64,000 bases of DNA from JAITVM01 sp031551135. GTDB taxonomy: Bacteria; Bacillota; Clostridia; Lachnospirales; JAITVM01. A model generated the notes under the pieces. The model had not been told where the DNA came from. It saw nothing but the letters and a program-made list of their open reading frames with translations, and searched no databases. Where the stretch lies: NCBI GenBank assembly GCA_031551135.1, contig JAVBOA010000036.1, positions 62,001 to 126,000 of the forward strand, read 5' to 3'. A program made the translations under genes and the position numbers. This document shows positions 52,284 through 60,392 of this stretch, piece by piece (position 1 is the first letter of the stretch; every line of letters begins with the position of its first letter).

Positions 52284-53141
52284 TTGAATTTATTCAAAAA
52301 GAAAACATATATTCCTGTAAGCACGAAAAAAGATAATTCAGCGGAAACTATGCCCATTGTGCCCGACGGGCTTTGGCTGAAATGCAATTTTTGCGGAAAA
52401 ACGATTTATCGTCAGGAGCTTGGCAGGTACAAATTATGTCCGTATTGCAACGGACATTTTAGGCTGAACGCACACGAAAGACTTGCGTTGATTTTGGATC
52501 AGAGCAGTTATTTTAAAGAATTTGATAAAGATATGAAGTCACTGAATCCGCTTAATTATCCCGATTATGAAGATAAAATTGTTAAAATGCAGAAAAAAGC
52601 AAATCTTTCGGACGCTGTTGTTACAGGTGTCGGGGAAATTATGGGATATAAAACTGTTATCGGGGTAATGGACAGCAATTTTATTATGGGCAGCATGGGT
52701 TCTGTTGTTGGCGAAAAACTTACACGGGCTTTTGAATACGCTACGGAAAATTCGCTTCCGGTAATAGTTTTCACGACATCCGGCGGCGCGCGTATGCAGG
52801 AGGGAATTGTTTCGCTTATGCAAATGGCGAAAGTTTCGGCTGCTGTTTCGAGACATTCTGATGCGGGACTTTTGTATATCACGGTTTTGACCGACCCGAC
52901 AACAGGCGGCGTTACGGCTTCTTTTGCAATGCTTGGAGATATAATTCTTGCAGAGCCAAAGGCGCTTATCGGTTTTGCTGGCAGACGCGTTATCGAACAA
53001 ACTATAAAGCAGGAATTGCCGGAAGATTTTCAAAAAGCGGAATTTTTATTGGAGCACGGTTTTATTGATAAAATTGTTAATCGTTCGGAACTCAGGGAAG
53101 TTATTTCAAAAATACTAAAAATTCATGTTAGGGTGGTTTAG
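52284..53141 (+). CDS. accD: Acetyl-CoA carboxyltransferase subunit beta
   Basis: A 285-residue carboxyltransferase. The N-terminal zinc ribbon has C34-x2-C37 and C52-x2-C55; the crotonase-fold core includes FTTSGGARMQEGIVSLMQMA and TDPTTGGVTASFAMLGDIIL then EPKALIGFAGRRVIEQT. TTG at 52284 follows GGGGTGTAG. The stop TAG is contiguous with the accA ATG. Binds AccA to form the heterotetramer that transfers the carboxyl group to acetyl-CoA. Confidence 0.96.
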   Translation: MNLFKKKTYIPVSTKKDNSAETMPIVPDGLWLKCNFCGKTIYRQELGRYKLCPYCNGHFRLNAHERLALILDQSSYFKEFDKDMKSLNPLNYPDYEDKIVKMQKKANLSDAVVTGVGEIMGYKTVIGVMDSNFIMGSMGSVVGEKLTRAFEYATENSLPVIVFTTSGGARMQEGIVSLMQMAKVSAAVSRHSDAGLLYITVLTDPTTGGVTASFAMLGDIILAEPKALIGFAGRRVIEQTIKQELPEDFQKAEFLLEHGFIDKIVNRSELREVISKILKIHVRVV

Positions 53142-53936
53142 ATGTCGGCTTTTGATAATGTCAGCATCGCCCGCGATTTAAAAAGACCAACGGCCTTGCA
53201 GTTTATAAATTCGATTTTCAAGGATTTTATAGAATTTCACGGTGACAGGCTTTTTAAAGATGATAAAGCGATTGTTGGCGGAATCGCACGGCTTTCGGGA
53301 ATGTCAGTAACAGTTATCGGTATCCAGAAAGGTCAAACTTTGGAAGAAAATATTTTTCGCAATTTTGGCTCGGTAAATCCTGAAGGTTACCGAAAAGCGC
53401 TGAGACTGATGAAACAGGCTGAAAAATTCAAAAGGCCGGTGATAACTTTTATTAATACGCAAGGTGCATTTTGCGGAATCGGCGCAGAAGAACGAGGTCA
53501 AGGCGAGGCAATAGCAAAAAATTTAATGGAAATGGCGGCGCTGAAAGTTCCGGTAATTTCGATTCTAATCGGAGAAGGCGGAAGCGGCGGCGCGTTGGCG
53601 TTGGCTGTTGCGGATCAAGTTTGGATGCTGAAAAACGCTGTTTATTCGATTTTATCGCCGGAAGGTTTCGCAAGTATTTTATGGAAAGATTCGAGCCGCG
53701 CGAAAGAGGCCGCCGAATTTATGAAGCTGACCTCTAAAGATTTGTTTGAGCTTAAAGTTATTGACAGAATAATTGATGAACCGAGAGAAGGCTTGGATAG
53801 AAATCTCGAATATACGGCAAAAATATTGAAAGAGCAATTAAAGACGGAGTTAAAATTATTGCAAGAAAAAGATTTGAATACGCTTTTAAATGAAAGATAC
53901 GACCGTTTCAGAAAATTCGGTGAATTTTGCGAGTAG
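53142..53936 (+). CDS. accA: Acetyl-CoA carboxyltransferase subunit alpha
   Basis: A 264-residue carboxyltransferase. Family sequences are IEFHGDRLFKDDKAIVGGIA, FGSVNPEGYRKALRLMKQAE, FINTQGAFCGIGAEERGQGE, IGEGGSGGALALAVADQVWM and SPEGFASILWKD. It is shorter at the N-terminus than E. coli AccA (319), as usual in Firmicutes. It starts at the base after the accD stop. Last biosynthetic gene of the operon. Confidence 0.96.
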   Translation: MSAFDNVSIARDLKRPTALQFINSIFKDFIEFHGDRLFKDDKAIVGGIARLSGMSVTVIGIQKGQTLEENIFRNFGSVNPEGYRKALRLMKQAEKFKRPVITFINTQGAFCGIGAEERGQGEAIAKNLMEMAALKVPVISILIGEGGSGGALALAVADQVWMLKNAVYSILSPEGFASILWKDSSRAKEAAEFMKLTSKDLFELKVIDRIIDEPREGLDRNLEYTAKILKEQLKTELKLLQEKDLNTLLNERYDRFRKFGEFCE

Positions 53937-53950
53937 CAAATTGGTGAGTC

Positions 53951-55060
53951 ATGCTTAAATTAAAATTGGAAAATAATTCTATAATTAAAATAATAATCTC
54001 TAATCCCAAAAAAGGCGAGATCAAAAAAATTATAATTGAAAATAAAACCGACGGGAAGATTTTTTATCAGAGTTCGGAATTTCAAAATAATATGGTTGTT
54101 CACAAAAATATTTTTGATATTGACGAAATATTTGAGTTGATTCAAAATTATATGCTTAATTATAAACAGCTTGATTTTATTTGCACGGATCGGGATTTTA
54201 AAATTTTGATTGATAAAAATCTAAATCAAAAAATTATAATGGCAAAAGAAAAATCTAATAATAAAAAAATTGATTCGGAGCATAACCGCAAAAAGAATTA
54301 TATTTTGCCCGAAGGCACGAAAATTGATTTTTTGATACATCTTGGTGTTATGGACGAAAATGGAAAAGTCTTTAATGCTATGCAGAAAAAATTCCGGCAG
54401 ATAAACCGGTTTTTGGAATTTATTGATGATATTGAAAAATATCTGGATAACGACGGCATTATTATAGATTTCGGGTGCGGAAAATCATATTTGACTTTCG
54501 CGCTCTATTATTATTTGAATGTATTGAAAAATAAAAATATTCATATCATTGGTCTTGATTTAAAAGCCGATGTAATATCAAAGTGCAATAATATTTCAGA
54601 GATTTTGAAATATGATAAATTGAAGTTTTTTAATCAAGATATAAAGGATTTTGAAACGCACAAAAAAGTAAATATGGTAATTACTTTGCATGCCTGCGAT
54701 ACAGCTACTGATTATGCACTTTTTAACGCCGTAAAATGGGGCGCAAAAGTTATAATGTCCGTGCCGTGCTGTCAGCATGAAATAAATTCTCAAATAGAAA
54801 ATAAAGAAATGGATTTTATTTTGAAATACGGAGTTTTAAAGGAGCGCTTTTCCGCTTTGATGACCGACGCTCTGCGTGCGGAAATCTTATCTTCGAAAGG
54901 TTATAAAACCGATATTCTCGAGTTTATCGATATGGAGCATACTCCGAAAAATTTAATGATACGCGCCGTTTTTACTGATAAAAAATATAATCCGGAATTT
55001 GATTTAATCAATCACAGATTCAATATAAGTCCAACACTTTATGAGCTTTTTAAAAACTGA
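53951..55060 (+). CDS. SAM-dependent methyltransferase, Methyltransf_32 type
   Basis: A 369-residue protein. The N-terminal 120 residues are Lys/Ile/Asn-rich without recognised domain. The Rossmann methyltransferase starts about residue 165: IIIDFGCGKSYLTFALYYYL is the SAM motif I, IIGLDLKADVI motif II, and VITLHACDTATDYALFNAV with MSVPCCQHEIN are hallmarks of the PF13679 group (also found in METTL25 and GSTCD), which suggests RNA as substrate. Only 14 nt after accA, so it is probably read from the fab operon, though with no evident link to lipids. The repeat starts directly at its TGA. Confidence 0.85.
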   Translation: MLKLKLENNSIIKIIISNPKKGEIKKIIIENKTDGKIFYQSSEFQNNMVVHKNIFDIDEIFELIQNYMLNYKQLDFICTDRDFKILIDKNLNQKIIMAKEKSNNKKIDSEHNRKKNYILPEGTKIDFLIHLGVMDENGKVFNAMQKKFRQINRFLEFIDDIEKYLDNDGIIIDFGCGKSYLTFALYYYLNVLKNKNIHIIGLDLKADVISKCNNISEILKYDKLKFFNQDIKDFETHKKVNMVITLHACDTATDYALFNAVKWGAKVIMSVPCCQHEINSQIENKEMDFILKYGVLKERFSALMTDALRAEILSSKGYKTDILEFIDMEHTPKNLMIRAVFTDKKYNPEFDLINHRFNISPTLYELFKN

Positions 55061-55173
55061 TACTATTTTCAATATAAAGGATAGAAAAAAATATTTCATT
55101 TCGCGCTAGAAACATTGCGCGAAACGCTCCGCTGTGAAAAATTTTTTTCTACTTATCAAAATGAAAATAGCAT
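55060..55173. repeat. Palindromic repeat family 1, copy 4
   Basis: 114 bp, ATACTATTTTCAATATAAAG to GAAAATAGCAT. It differs from copy 1 by few bases. TACTATTTTC follows the methyltransferase TGA without a gap; the right end lies 12 nt before the CheB-type gene. Confidence 0.88.
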
Positions 55174-55184
55174 GACATGAGAGG

Positions 55185-56096
55185 GTGATTCTTATAAATC
55201 TTGCGATATTAACGAATGATATTCAATTTAGAATTTATGTTAAAAATATAAATTTGTTTCGTAATGTGGATTTTTATGATCATCCCATTAGTTTAAGCGA
55301 TTACGATGTTATTGTCATTGACGCAGAAACCGTACGTATATCCGAAGCGGATTTATTGCTCTATAAAATTCCGGTGATTTTATTGAGCAATGGAATTATT
55401 AGCAATGAGTTCGGCAATAATATTTATGTGCTGCCAAAAATCTCAAAAAACTACTATTTGTTGGTTTTAGAAATAAATATTGTGATTAATAATATTTTAT
55501 CGAAAAATCGCTGTGAGAAAAAAACTGTTGCGATTGCTTCCTCTACAGGAGGAACAGATGCGCTTGAAATTATTTTGAAAGAAATGCCGGCGGACAGCCC
55601 GCCTATTTTAATAGTTCAGCATATTATATCCGGATTTACAAAAAGGCTTGCCGAACGCTTGGACTCTATTTGTAAAATGCAGGTCAGGGAGGCGAAAACA
55701 GGCGATATTGTGAAAGACGGATTAGCTTTGATTGCGCCTTCGGATTTTCATATGAAAGTCGAAAAAAGGAATAATCTTATTTATACAAATTGCTTTGAAT
55801 CGAATAAGATTCATGGGGTAATACCTGCCGCTGACGTTTTATTTCTGTCGATGGCCGAATGCTGCGGTAAAAACGCAATTGCGGTTGTTTTGACAGGAAT
55901 GGGTGTGGACGGCGCAGAGGGGACATTTAGAATGCATAACAATGGTGCAAAGACTATTTGCCAAGACAAAGAAACCTCTGTAGTTTATGGAATGCCGAGA
56001 GCGGCAAAATCTTTGGGCGCGATAGATTATGAACTGCCGATTAATGAAATCGCAAAAAAGATTTTATATCTATCCGATACAAAGAACTTTTGCTAG
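55185..56096 (+). CDS. CheB-type protein-glutamate methylesterase, orphan
   Basis: A 303-residue protein. Residues about 110-300 form a CheB methylesterase/deamidase domain: the nucleophile in AIASSTGGTDALEIILKEMP, the His in ILIVQHIISGFTKRLAERLD and the Asp in VVLTGMGVDGAEG, plus CQDKETSVVYGMPRAA. The first 105 residues look like a reduced response-regulator receiver: an Asp remains in DYDVIVIDAETVR (near 46), but the paired N-terminal acidic residues are reduced to one (LTND). No other chemotaxis gene is present. Start is uncertain: GTG at 55185 sits directly on GAGAGG, whereas 8 nt further lies ATA at 55194, which would be a rare start giving an INLAILTND beginning. Confidence 0.88.
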   Translation: MILINLAILTNDIQFRIYVKNINLFRNVDFYDHPISLSDYDVIVIDAETVRISEADLLLYKIPVILLSNGIISNEFGNNIYVLPKISKNYYLLVLEINIVINNILSKNRCEKKTVAIASSTGGTDALEIILKEMPADSPPILIVQHIISGFTKRLAERLDSICKMQVREAKTGDIVKDGLALIAPSDFHMKVEKRNNLIYTNCFESNKIHGVIPAADVLFLSMAECCGKNAIAVVLTGMGVDGAEGTFRMHNNGAKTICQDKETSVVYGMPRAAKSLGAIDYELPINEIAKKILYLSDTKNFC

Positions 56097-56200
56097 AAAT
56101 AAAAAACGATATAAAAGCTTTTTGGAGAAAGATTTTCGAAAAACCTTTCTCCAAGAACATGATTTTATTTTTTTCATACTTATCAAAATGAAAATAGTAT
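56094..56200. repeat. Variant family 1 repeat with different core
   Basis: TTTTTTCATACTTATCAAAA then TGAAAATAGTAT (to 56200) is the family 1 right end. Before it the core is replaced by TTGGAGAAAGATTTT / AAAACCTTTCTCCAA, a strong hairpin (about 56121-56153) that may terminate the CheB gene or its convergent neighbour. Confidence 0.6.
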
Positions 56201-57117
56201 TAATTTCCGTAATGTGAATTGACTTCTTCATCTGAATTATAAAAATATTCATAGAAAAAAATATCCGGAGTATCTTTTTTATGCCTAACCATAGAAGAGA
56301 TATTTTTTCCATGTTGATATACAAAAATATTATTTGCTTCCACATCATATAAAATCGTTCCGGACCATCTGTAAACAGCATATCTTCCAATCAAACCAAT
56401 AAAACGCATTCCGCTTATTTTATCCTTCATAAATTCATCAACATTTTTAATTTTCGACTCGACTGGTTTTCCGTTGCTCATTAATTTAAAAGATTGGTAT
56501 GACGCATACAAGGTATCTTGCAATGTAAATAAAGTATCCGTTCTGAGCTTTTCTAATTTAGAACCTGCATCATAAGAGTCTATATAGACAATTGGATTTT
56601 TTGCGATACCGGTTTCGGCATTTTGGTCGGAGCTTTTTAAAAAACCTGTTTTAAAATTAAAATATGATTTTACAAAAAAATGAGAAACATATACATGCTC
56701 TTCGATAATATAAGGTTCAAAATCCAAAGTTATTTCGGAATTATTTACCAGAGCTGTTTTTTTGTCCGGAAAAATAATTATGCGGGAATTGTTCGACGTA
56801 ATGTTCACTTGTCTGTTGTTTTTATCCCATGTTACATATGTACCGGGAAGCTTGGAAAGTGATTTAATCGGGACATAAACATTATCATTTGAAATGAATC
56901 CGAACCAAGAATCGGAAAATTTACCATCCAAAAGAAGCAGAATTTGGTTTGGTTGTACAGCTGCTTTTTTGTTTGGAAACTCATATTTGTATGAGTCGGA
57001 ATTGTTATGGTAATTAATATATGTTGGATCCCCCCTTTTTGTCTCAATATACACAGGCATACTCATAATAAATATAATTATAATTATTATGAATAAAACA
57101 GTGTAAGATTTTTTCAT
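56200..57117 (-). CDS. Secreted or anchored stalk-domain protein
   Basis: A 305-residue protein with an uncleaved-type N-terminal hydrophobic segment (VLFIIIIIIFIMSMPVYIET). Residues about 60-165 are a copper-amine-oxidase-N-type stalk domain: SNDNVYVPIKSLSKLPGTYV TWDKNNRQVNIT, then EHVYVSHFFVKSYFNFKTGF. The rest is of unknown type. Such domains bind or scaffold at the cell wall. AAGGGTGGTGGATC precedes the ATG. The TAA stop overlaps the last base of the repeat. Confidence 0.75.
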   Translation of the reverse strand: MKKSYTVLFIIIIIIFIMSMPVYIETKRGDPTYINYHNNSDSYKYEFPNKKAAVQPNQILLLLDGKFSDSWFGFISNDNVYVPIKSLSKLPGTYVTWDKNNRQVNITSNNSRIIIFPDKKTALVNNSEITLDFEPYIIEEHVYVSHFFVKSYFNFKTGFLKSSDQNAETGIAKNPIVYIDSYDAGSKLEKLRTDTLFTLQDTLYASYQSFKLMSNGKPVESKIKNVDEFMKDKISGMRFIGLIGRYAVYRWSGTILYDVEANNIFVYQHGKNISSMVRHKKDTPDIFFYEYFYNSDEEVNSHYGN

Positions 57118-57344
57118 GATCCACCACCCTTAATATTTACCTCTGCCTCGGTTTTTTTTGAAATAATATTGCATGAAAGTTATAAAATATCTCTCACAAC
57201 ACCGAAAAATGCCGGAAGCTTGCATTTCGGCGTATGATTTAAAATCGCAACGCAACATATGACATAATTATATAGTACATGTCATTTATTGACAACCAAA
57301 AGACGGAAAAAATTAAATAATATTTATCGCGATTTCGGCGCAAT

Positions 57345-57371
57345 AAAAAAAACCGGCAGTCTTGCGCCGGG
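57345..57371 (-). terminator. Terminator of the GT-C-like gene
   Basis: On the minus strand CCGGC, loop, GCCGG (57353-57357 with 57366-57370) and eight T. The remaining 57118-57344 stretch holds no gene that I can see. Confidence 0.7.
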
Positions 57372-57379
57372 TATGAATC

Positions 57380-57410
57380 TTTTTTCTAATTATCAAAATG
57401 AAAATAGTAT
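57380..57410. repeat. Half copy of repeat family 1
   Basis: TTTTTCTAATTATCAAAATG followed by AAAATAGTAT, the right end of family 1 only. Read on the minus strand, the gene stop TAA (57412-57410) runs straight into TACTATTTTC. Confidence 0.7.
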
Positions 57411-58840
57411 TACATGATTGTAAAACCGATTATATATAAAATATAATAAATAATCAAAGCGATCGTTGAAAGCGCCGCAGATATTATAAAAAACAGCCGT
57501 TCTTCTGATAATAATGCCAAAATAAATGTCAATGGGAAAAAAACCGCAAGGTATTTCGTTTGCGAAAGCACCGCTTCGTTGCTGAATAAAATCATATAAA
57601 AAACCAGCGAATAAAGAAAATACGAAGCACGGAGTTTATTATGATTATTAAAAAGCATAAGCAAAATTACAACCATTGACAAAATTGTCGGAATATAAAT
57701 GCTAAATGCGGATTTTAACATATTTCTTAGTGCATCTTCAAAATCCTTTATTATATAGAACGCATTTGAAAAAAAATACGGTCCGTCTAATTGACTGAAT
57801 TCTTTTATTGTCAGAAATATATTAGCTTCGTTCACATAAATATTTTTGTTCAAATATATAAAAAACAAATAAGAAACGAATATACTGAAAATCGAAAGCC
57901 CTCTGATTATAAAAGGCAGAAAATATTTAAAATTTCCTTTTTTCGAAATATAAAAAAGGGCGGATTTATCAATATTTATTGTGTTTTCTTGAAAAACATC
58001 ATGCATTTCTTCACGCAGATATGATATAAATTCAACAAAACCAAAAACCATCAGAACAAGGGCTATCGGATGTATCAGTCCCACAAAATAGCCGGCTACA
58101 GCAGAATACAGCCATTCGTGCCGCCGCACAAAATATATATAAATCAGCGAAACAAACAGCAAAAGCGCCAGCGGTAAAGGCGTTACCAAGAAAAAAGAAA
58201 ATGGCAGCATTATTAAAAAAATCGAAGCCTTAAAGGCTGTATCTTCTTCATAATCAAAAAGAGCGACATTAAATAAAAAGACGCAGGATAAAACCGAGAG
58301 CACGATATTTATTATAATCTGCAAAATATAAACATATTCGGTGGCGGCAAAAGGATATATTAAAATTAAATACAGCGGAAAAATATTTTTATAATCAGCA
58401 AAATTTTCATGTATATTTGTATACCAGTTTATAGATAAAAAAACGTATTTCTCCACTTCGGATATTGATGAAAAATGATTGTATAAAGCAGAATTAAGGC
58501 TGCTCCCCGGGTATCGGATTTTTACGGATACCATCAAAATTACACTGATTAATATAAAAAAAATTGAGCTGATAATAATTATTTTTATATAATAACTTCT
58601 GTCGGGAGTTTCGGGAAAAAAATATCTCTCTATTTCGTCTTCGCGGTTAATATGCCAAATCTCTTCCAGAGGCTGCGCGAGCTTATTGACTAAAGAACAA
58701 ATTATTATTATATTAAATAAACTAAAGACTGTCGGGAAAAGCAGCATAGAGTCGTTTGCGAAAAACCAATAGCAAAAAAAGGCAAACAATAAGAAATTCA
58801 AAATATATATAGTTATTTTTAATAAGCGTCCGTTTTTCAT
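57410..58840 (-). CDS. Polytopic membrane protein, GT-C/Gpi18-like mannosyltransferase
   Basis: A 476-residue membrane protein with roughly 11-12 hydrophobic segments. Between the first helices there is an outside-facing loop; segments such as NIFPLYLILIYPFAATEYVY, IFLIMLPFSFFLVTPLPLAL and YIYFVRRHEWLYSAVAGYFV GLIHPIALVL follow the layout of Gpi18/PIG-V type GT-C mannosyltransferases, which use polyprenyl-phosphate sugars. The acidic catalytic motif cannot be assigned with confidence. The start at 58840 follows GGGGAGC; codons upstream to 58933 are not needed. Probable envelope glycosylation role. Confidence 0.6.
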   Translation of the reverse strand: MKNGRLLKITIYILNFLLFAFFCYWFFANDSMLLFPTVFSLFNIIIICSLVNKLAQPLEEIWHINREDEIERYFFPETPDRSYYIKIIIISSIFFILISVILMVSVKIRYPGSSLNSALYNHFSSISEVEKYVFLSINWYTNIHENFADYKNIFPLYLILIYPFAATEYVYILQIIINIVLSVLSCVFLFNVALFDYEEDTAFKASIFLIMLPFSFFLVTPLPLALLLFVSLIYIYFVRRHEWLYSAVAGYFVGLIHPIALVLMVFGFVEFISYLREEMHDVFQENTINIDKSALFYISKKGNFKYFLPFIIRGLSIFSIFVSYLFFIYLNKNIYVNEANIFLTIKEFSQLDGPYFFSNAFYIIKDFEDALRNMLKSAFSIYIPTILSMVVILLMLFNNHNKLRASYFLYSLVFYMILFSNEAVLSQTKYLAVFFPLTFILALLSEERLFFIISAALSTIALIIYYILYIIGFTIM

Positions 58841-58987
58841 AAAAAATGCTCCCCAAGTACGATTGTTTTTATAACGAGATAAAAGCTTCGGTTTTAATGC
58901 TATGTGCGGATTTGTTCGATTTCGTCGTATCACGTTATACTATATATCGGTTAAAAATAATTTTTATTTTAAAAAGGAATGATAATA

Positions 58988-60364
58988 TTGATTTTTGATT
59001 ATATCGCCGACTATCTGAAAAAGGATATTTACCCTTTTCATATGCCGGGGCATAAACGCAATTTAGATTTTTTTGGTCAAATAAATTTTCTGGATTTCGA
59101 TATGACCGAATTTGACGGAATGGATAATTTCCATAATCCCAAAGAAATAATTAAGGAATCGCAAATTTTGGCGGCTAAAGTTTTTAATTCAAAATATAGC
59201 TTTTATTTGACAAACGGCTCCAGCAGCGGAATAATGGCGGCAATAATGAGCGTTTGTAAAAAAGGCGACAAAATTTTATTGGCGCGGAATTCGCATAAGT
59301 CGGCTTATAATGGCGTAATGCTTGCAGAAGCTTCTCCTGTCTACATTTATCCTAAAATAACAGATGATAACTTGACAGGCGGAATGCTTCCTGACGATGT
59401 TGAGCGTGAAATAATTAAAAATCCGGATATTAAAGCAGTTTTTATAACAAGTCCGACATACGAGGGATTCTGTTCGAATGTCCGTGAAATTTCAAAAATT
59501 ACGAAAAAATATAATAAAATATTGATTGTTGACGAAGCTCACGGCGCGCATTTTGCGTTCTCAGATAAATTTCCGGAATCTTCTGTTAATTATGCCGATA
59601 TTATAATCCATTCGTTACACAAAACAATGCCATCTTTGGGACAATCTGCTATTATTCATATTACGAATGAAAAAATTGATATCGAAAAAATTAGGTTTTA
59701 TATCGGAATTTTTCATACGACAAGCCCTTCTTATATAATAATGGCGCTTATTGACAGATTAATTACAAATTTGGCGAATAATAAAATTCCATTTGACGAA
59801 TATACAAATTTATTGTTAGAATATAGAGGAAGGCTTTGTAATTTTAAACAAATGAAATTACTCGATATTGGTACAACAAGTTCGGGTGCTATAGTCGATA
59901 TTGATATTTCAAAATTGACTTTTTTTTGTACTTTCAATTGCGCAAAACTGGAGAATATTTTTGCGGAGAAATTTCGCCTGCAATTGGAGTTTTTTTCGAA
60001 AAATCATTTTGTGGCATTGACTTCTGTTTGCGATACAAATCGGGGTTTCGAGAGGTTCTCCGAGGCTTTGACTGAGATTGACAAAAGCGAATATACAAGA
60101 AATATATCAAAAATATTCAGCTATCCCAAGCCTGAAATAAAATTCGGCATTAATAAAGCGATTAATAATAAATCGAAAAGTCTTCCGTTGGCCGAGGCAG
60201 TTGGCCATATATCTGCTGATTTTATTATTCCGTATCCTCCGGGTATACCTTTAGTTGTACCGGGTGAAATCATTACAAAAGAAATTTATTTTGTAATCAA
60301 AGAACTGGAAGCCAATGAAATAAATTTTGTCGGTTTTAATCCGCAATCTGTAAATATTTTGTAA
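58988..60364 (+). CDS. Orn/Lys/Arg decarboxylase-family PLP enzyme
   Basis: A 458-residue fold-type I PLP enzyme of the Orn/Lys/Arg decarboxylase family (YaaO/SpeA-like). PFHMPGHKRN is the N-terminal signature; YLTNGSSSGIMAAIMSV, RNSHKSAYNGVMLAEASPVY, TSPTYEGFCSNVREI and the cofactor-binding DEAHGAHF, with the Schiff-base Lys in HSLHKTMPSLGQSA. The C-terminal domain contains PYPPGIPLVVPGE. Probably makes agmatine, cadaverine or putrescine; specificity not readable. TTG at 58988 is 9 nt after AAGGA; the in-frame ATG at 58979 touches that site. Confidence 0.9.
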   Translation: MIFDYIADYLKKDIYPFHMPGHKRNLDFFGQINFLDFDMTEFDGMDNFHNPKEIIKESQILAAKVFNSKYSFYLTNGSSSGIMAAIMSVCKKGDKILLARNSHKSAYNGVMLAEASPVYIYPKITDDNLTGGMLPDDVEREIIKNPDIKAVFITSPTYEGFCSNVREISKITKKYNKILIVDEAHGAHFAFSDKFPESSVNYADIIIHSLHKTMPSLGQSAIIHITNEKIDIEKIRFYIGIFHTTSPSYIIMALIDRLITNLANNKIPFDEYTNLLLEYRGRLCNFKQMKLLDIGTTSSGAIVDIDISKLTFFCTFNCAKLENIFAEKFRLQLEFFSKNHFVALTSVCDTNRGFERFSEALTEIDKSEYTRNISKIFSYPKPEIKFGINKAINNKSKSLPLAEAVGHISADFIIPYPPGIPLVVPGEIITKEIYFVIKELEANEINFVGFNPQSVNIL

Positions 60365-60392
60365 TTTATTTAAGAACAAAGGGGCAAATATT

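Noticed and set aside
349..55173. CRISPR array or RNA gene family in the dispersed repeats
   Set aside because: Copies are far apart, in both orientations, without spacers; palindromic ends fit a mobile element better.
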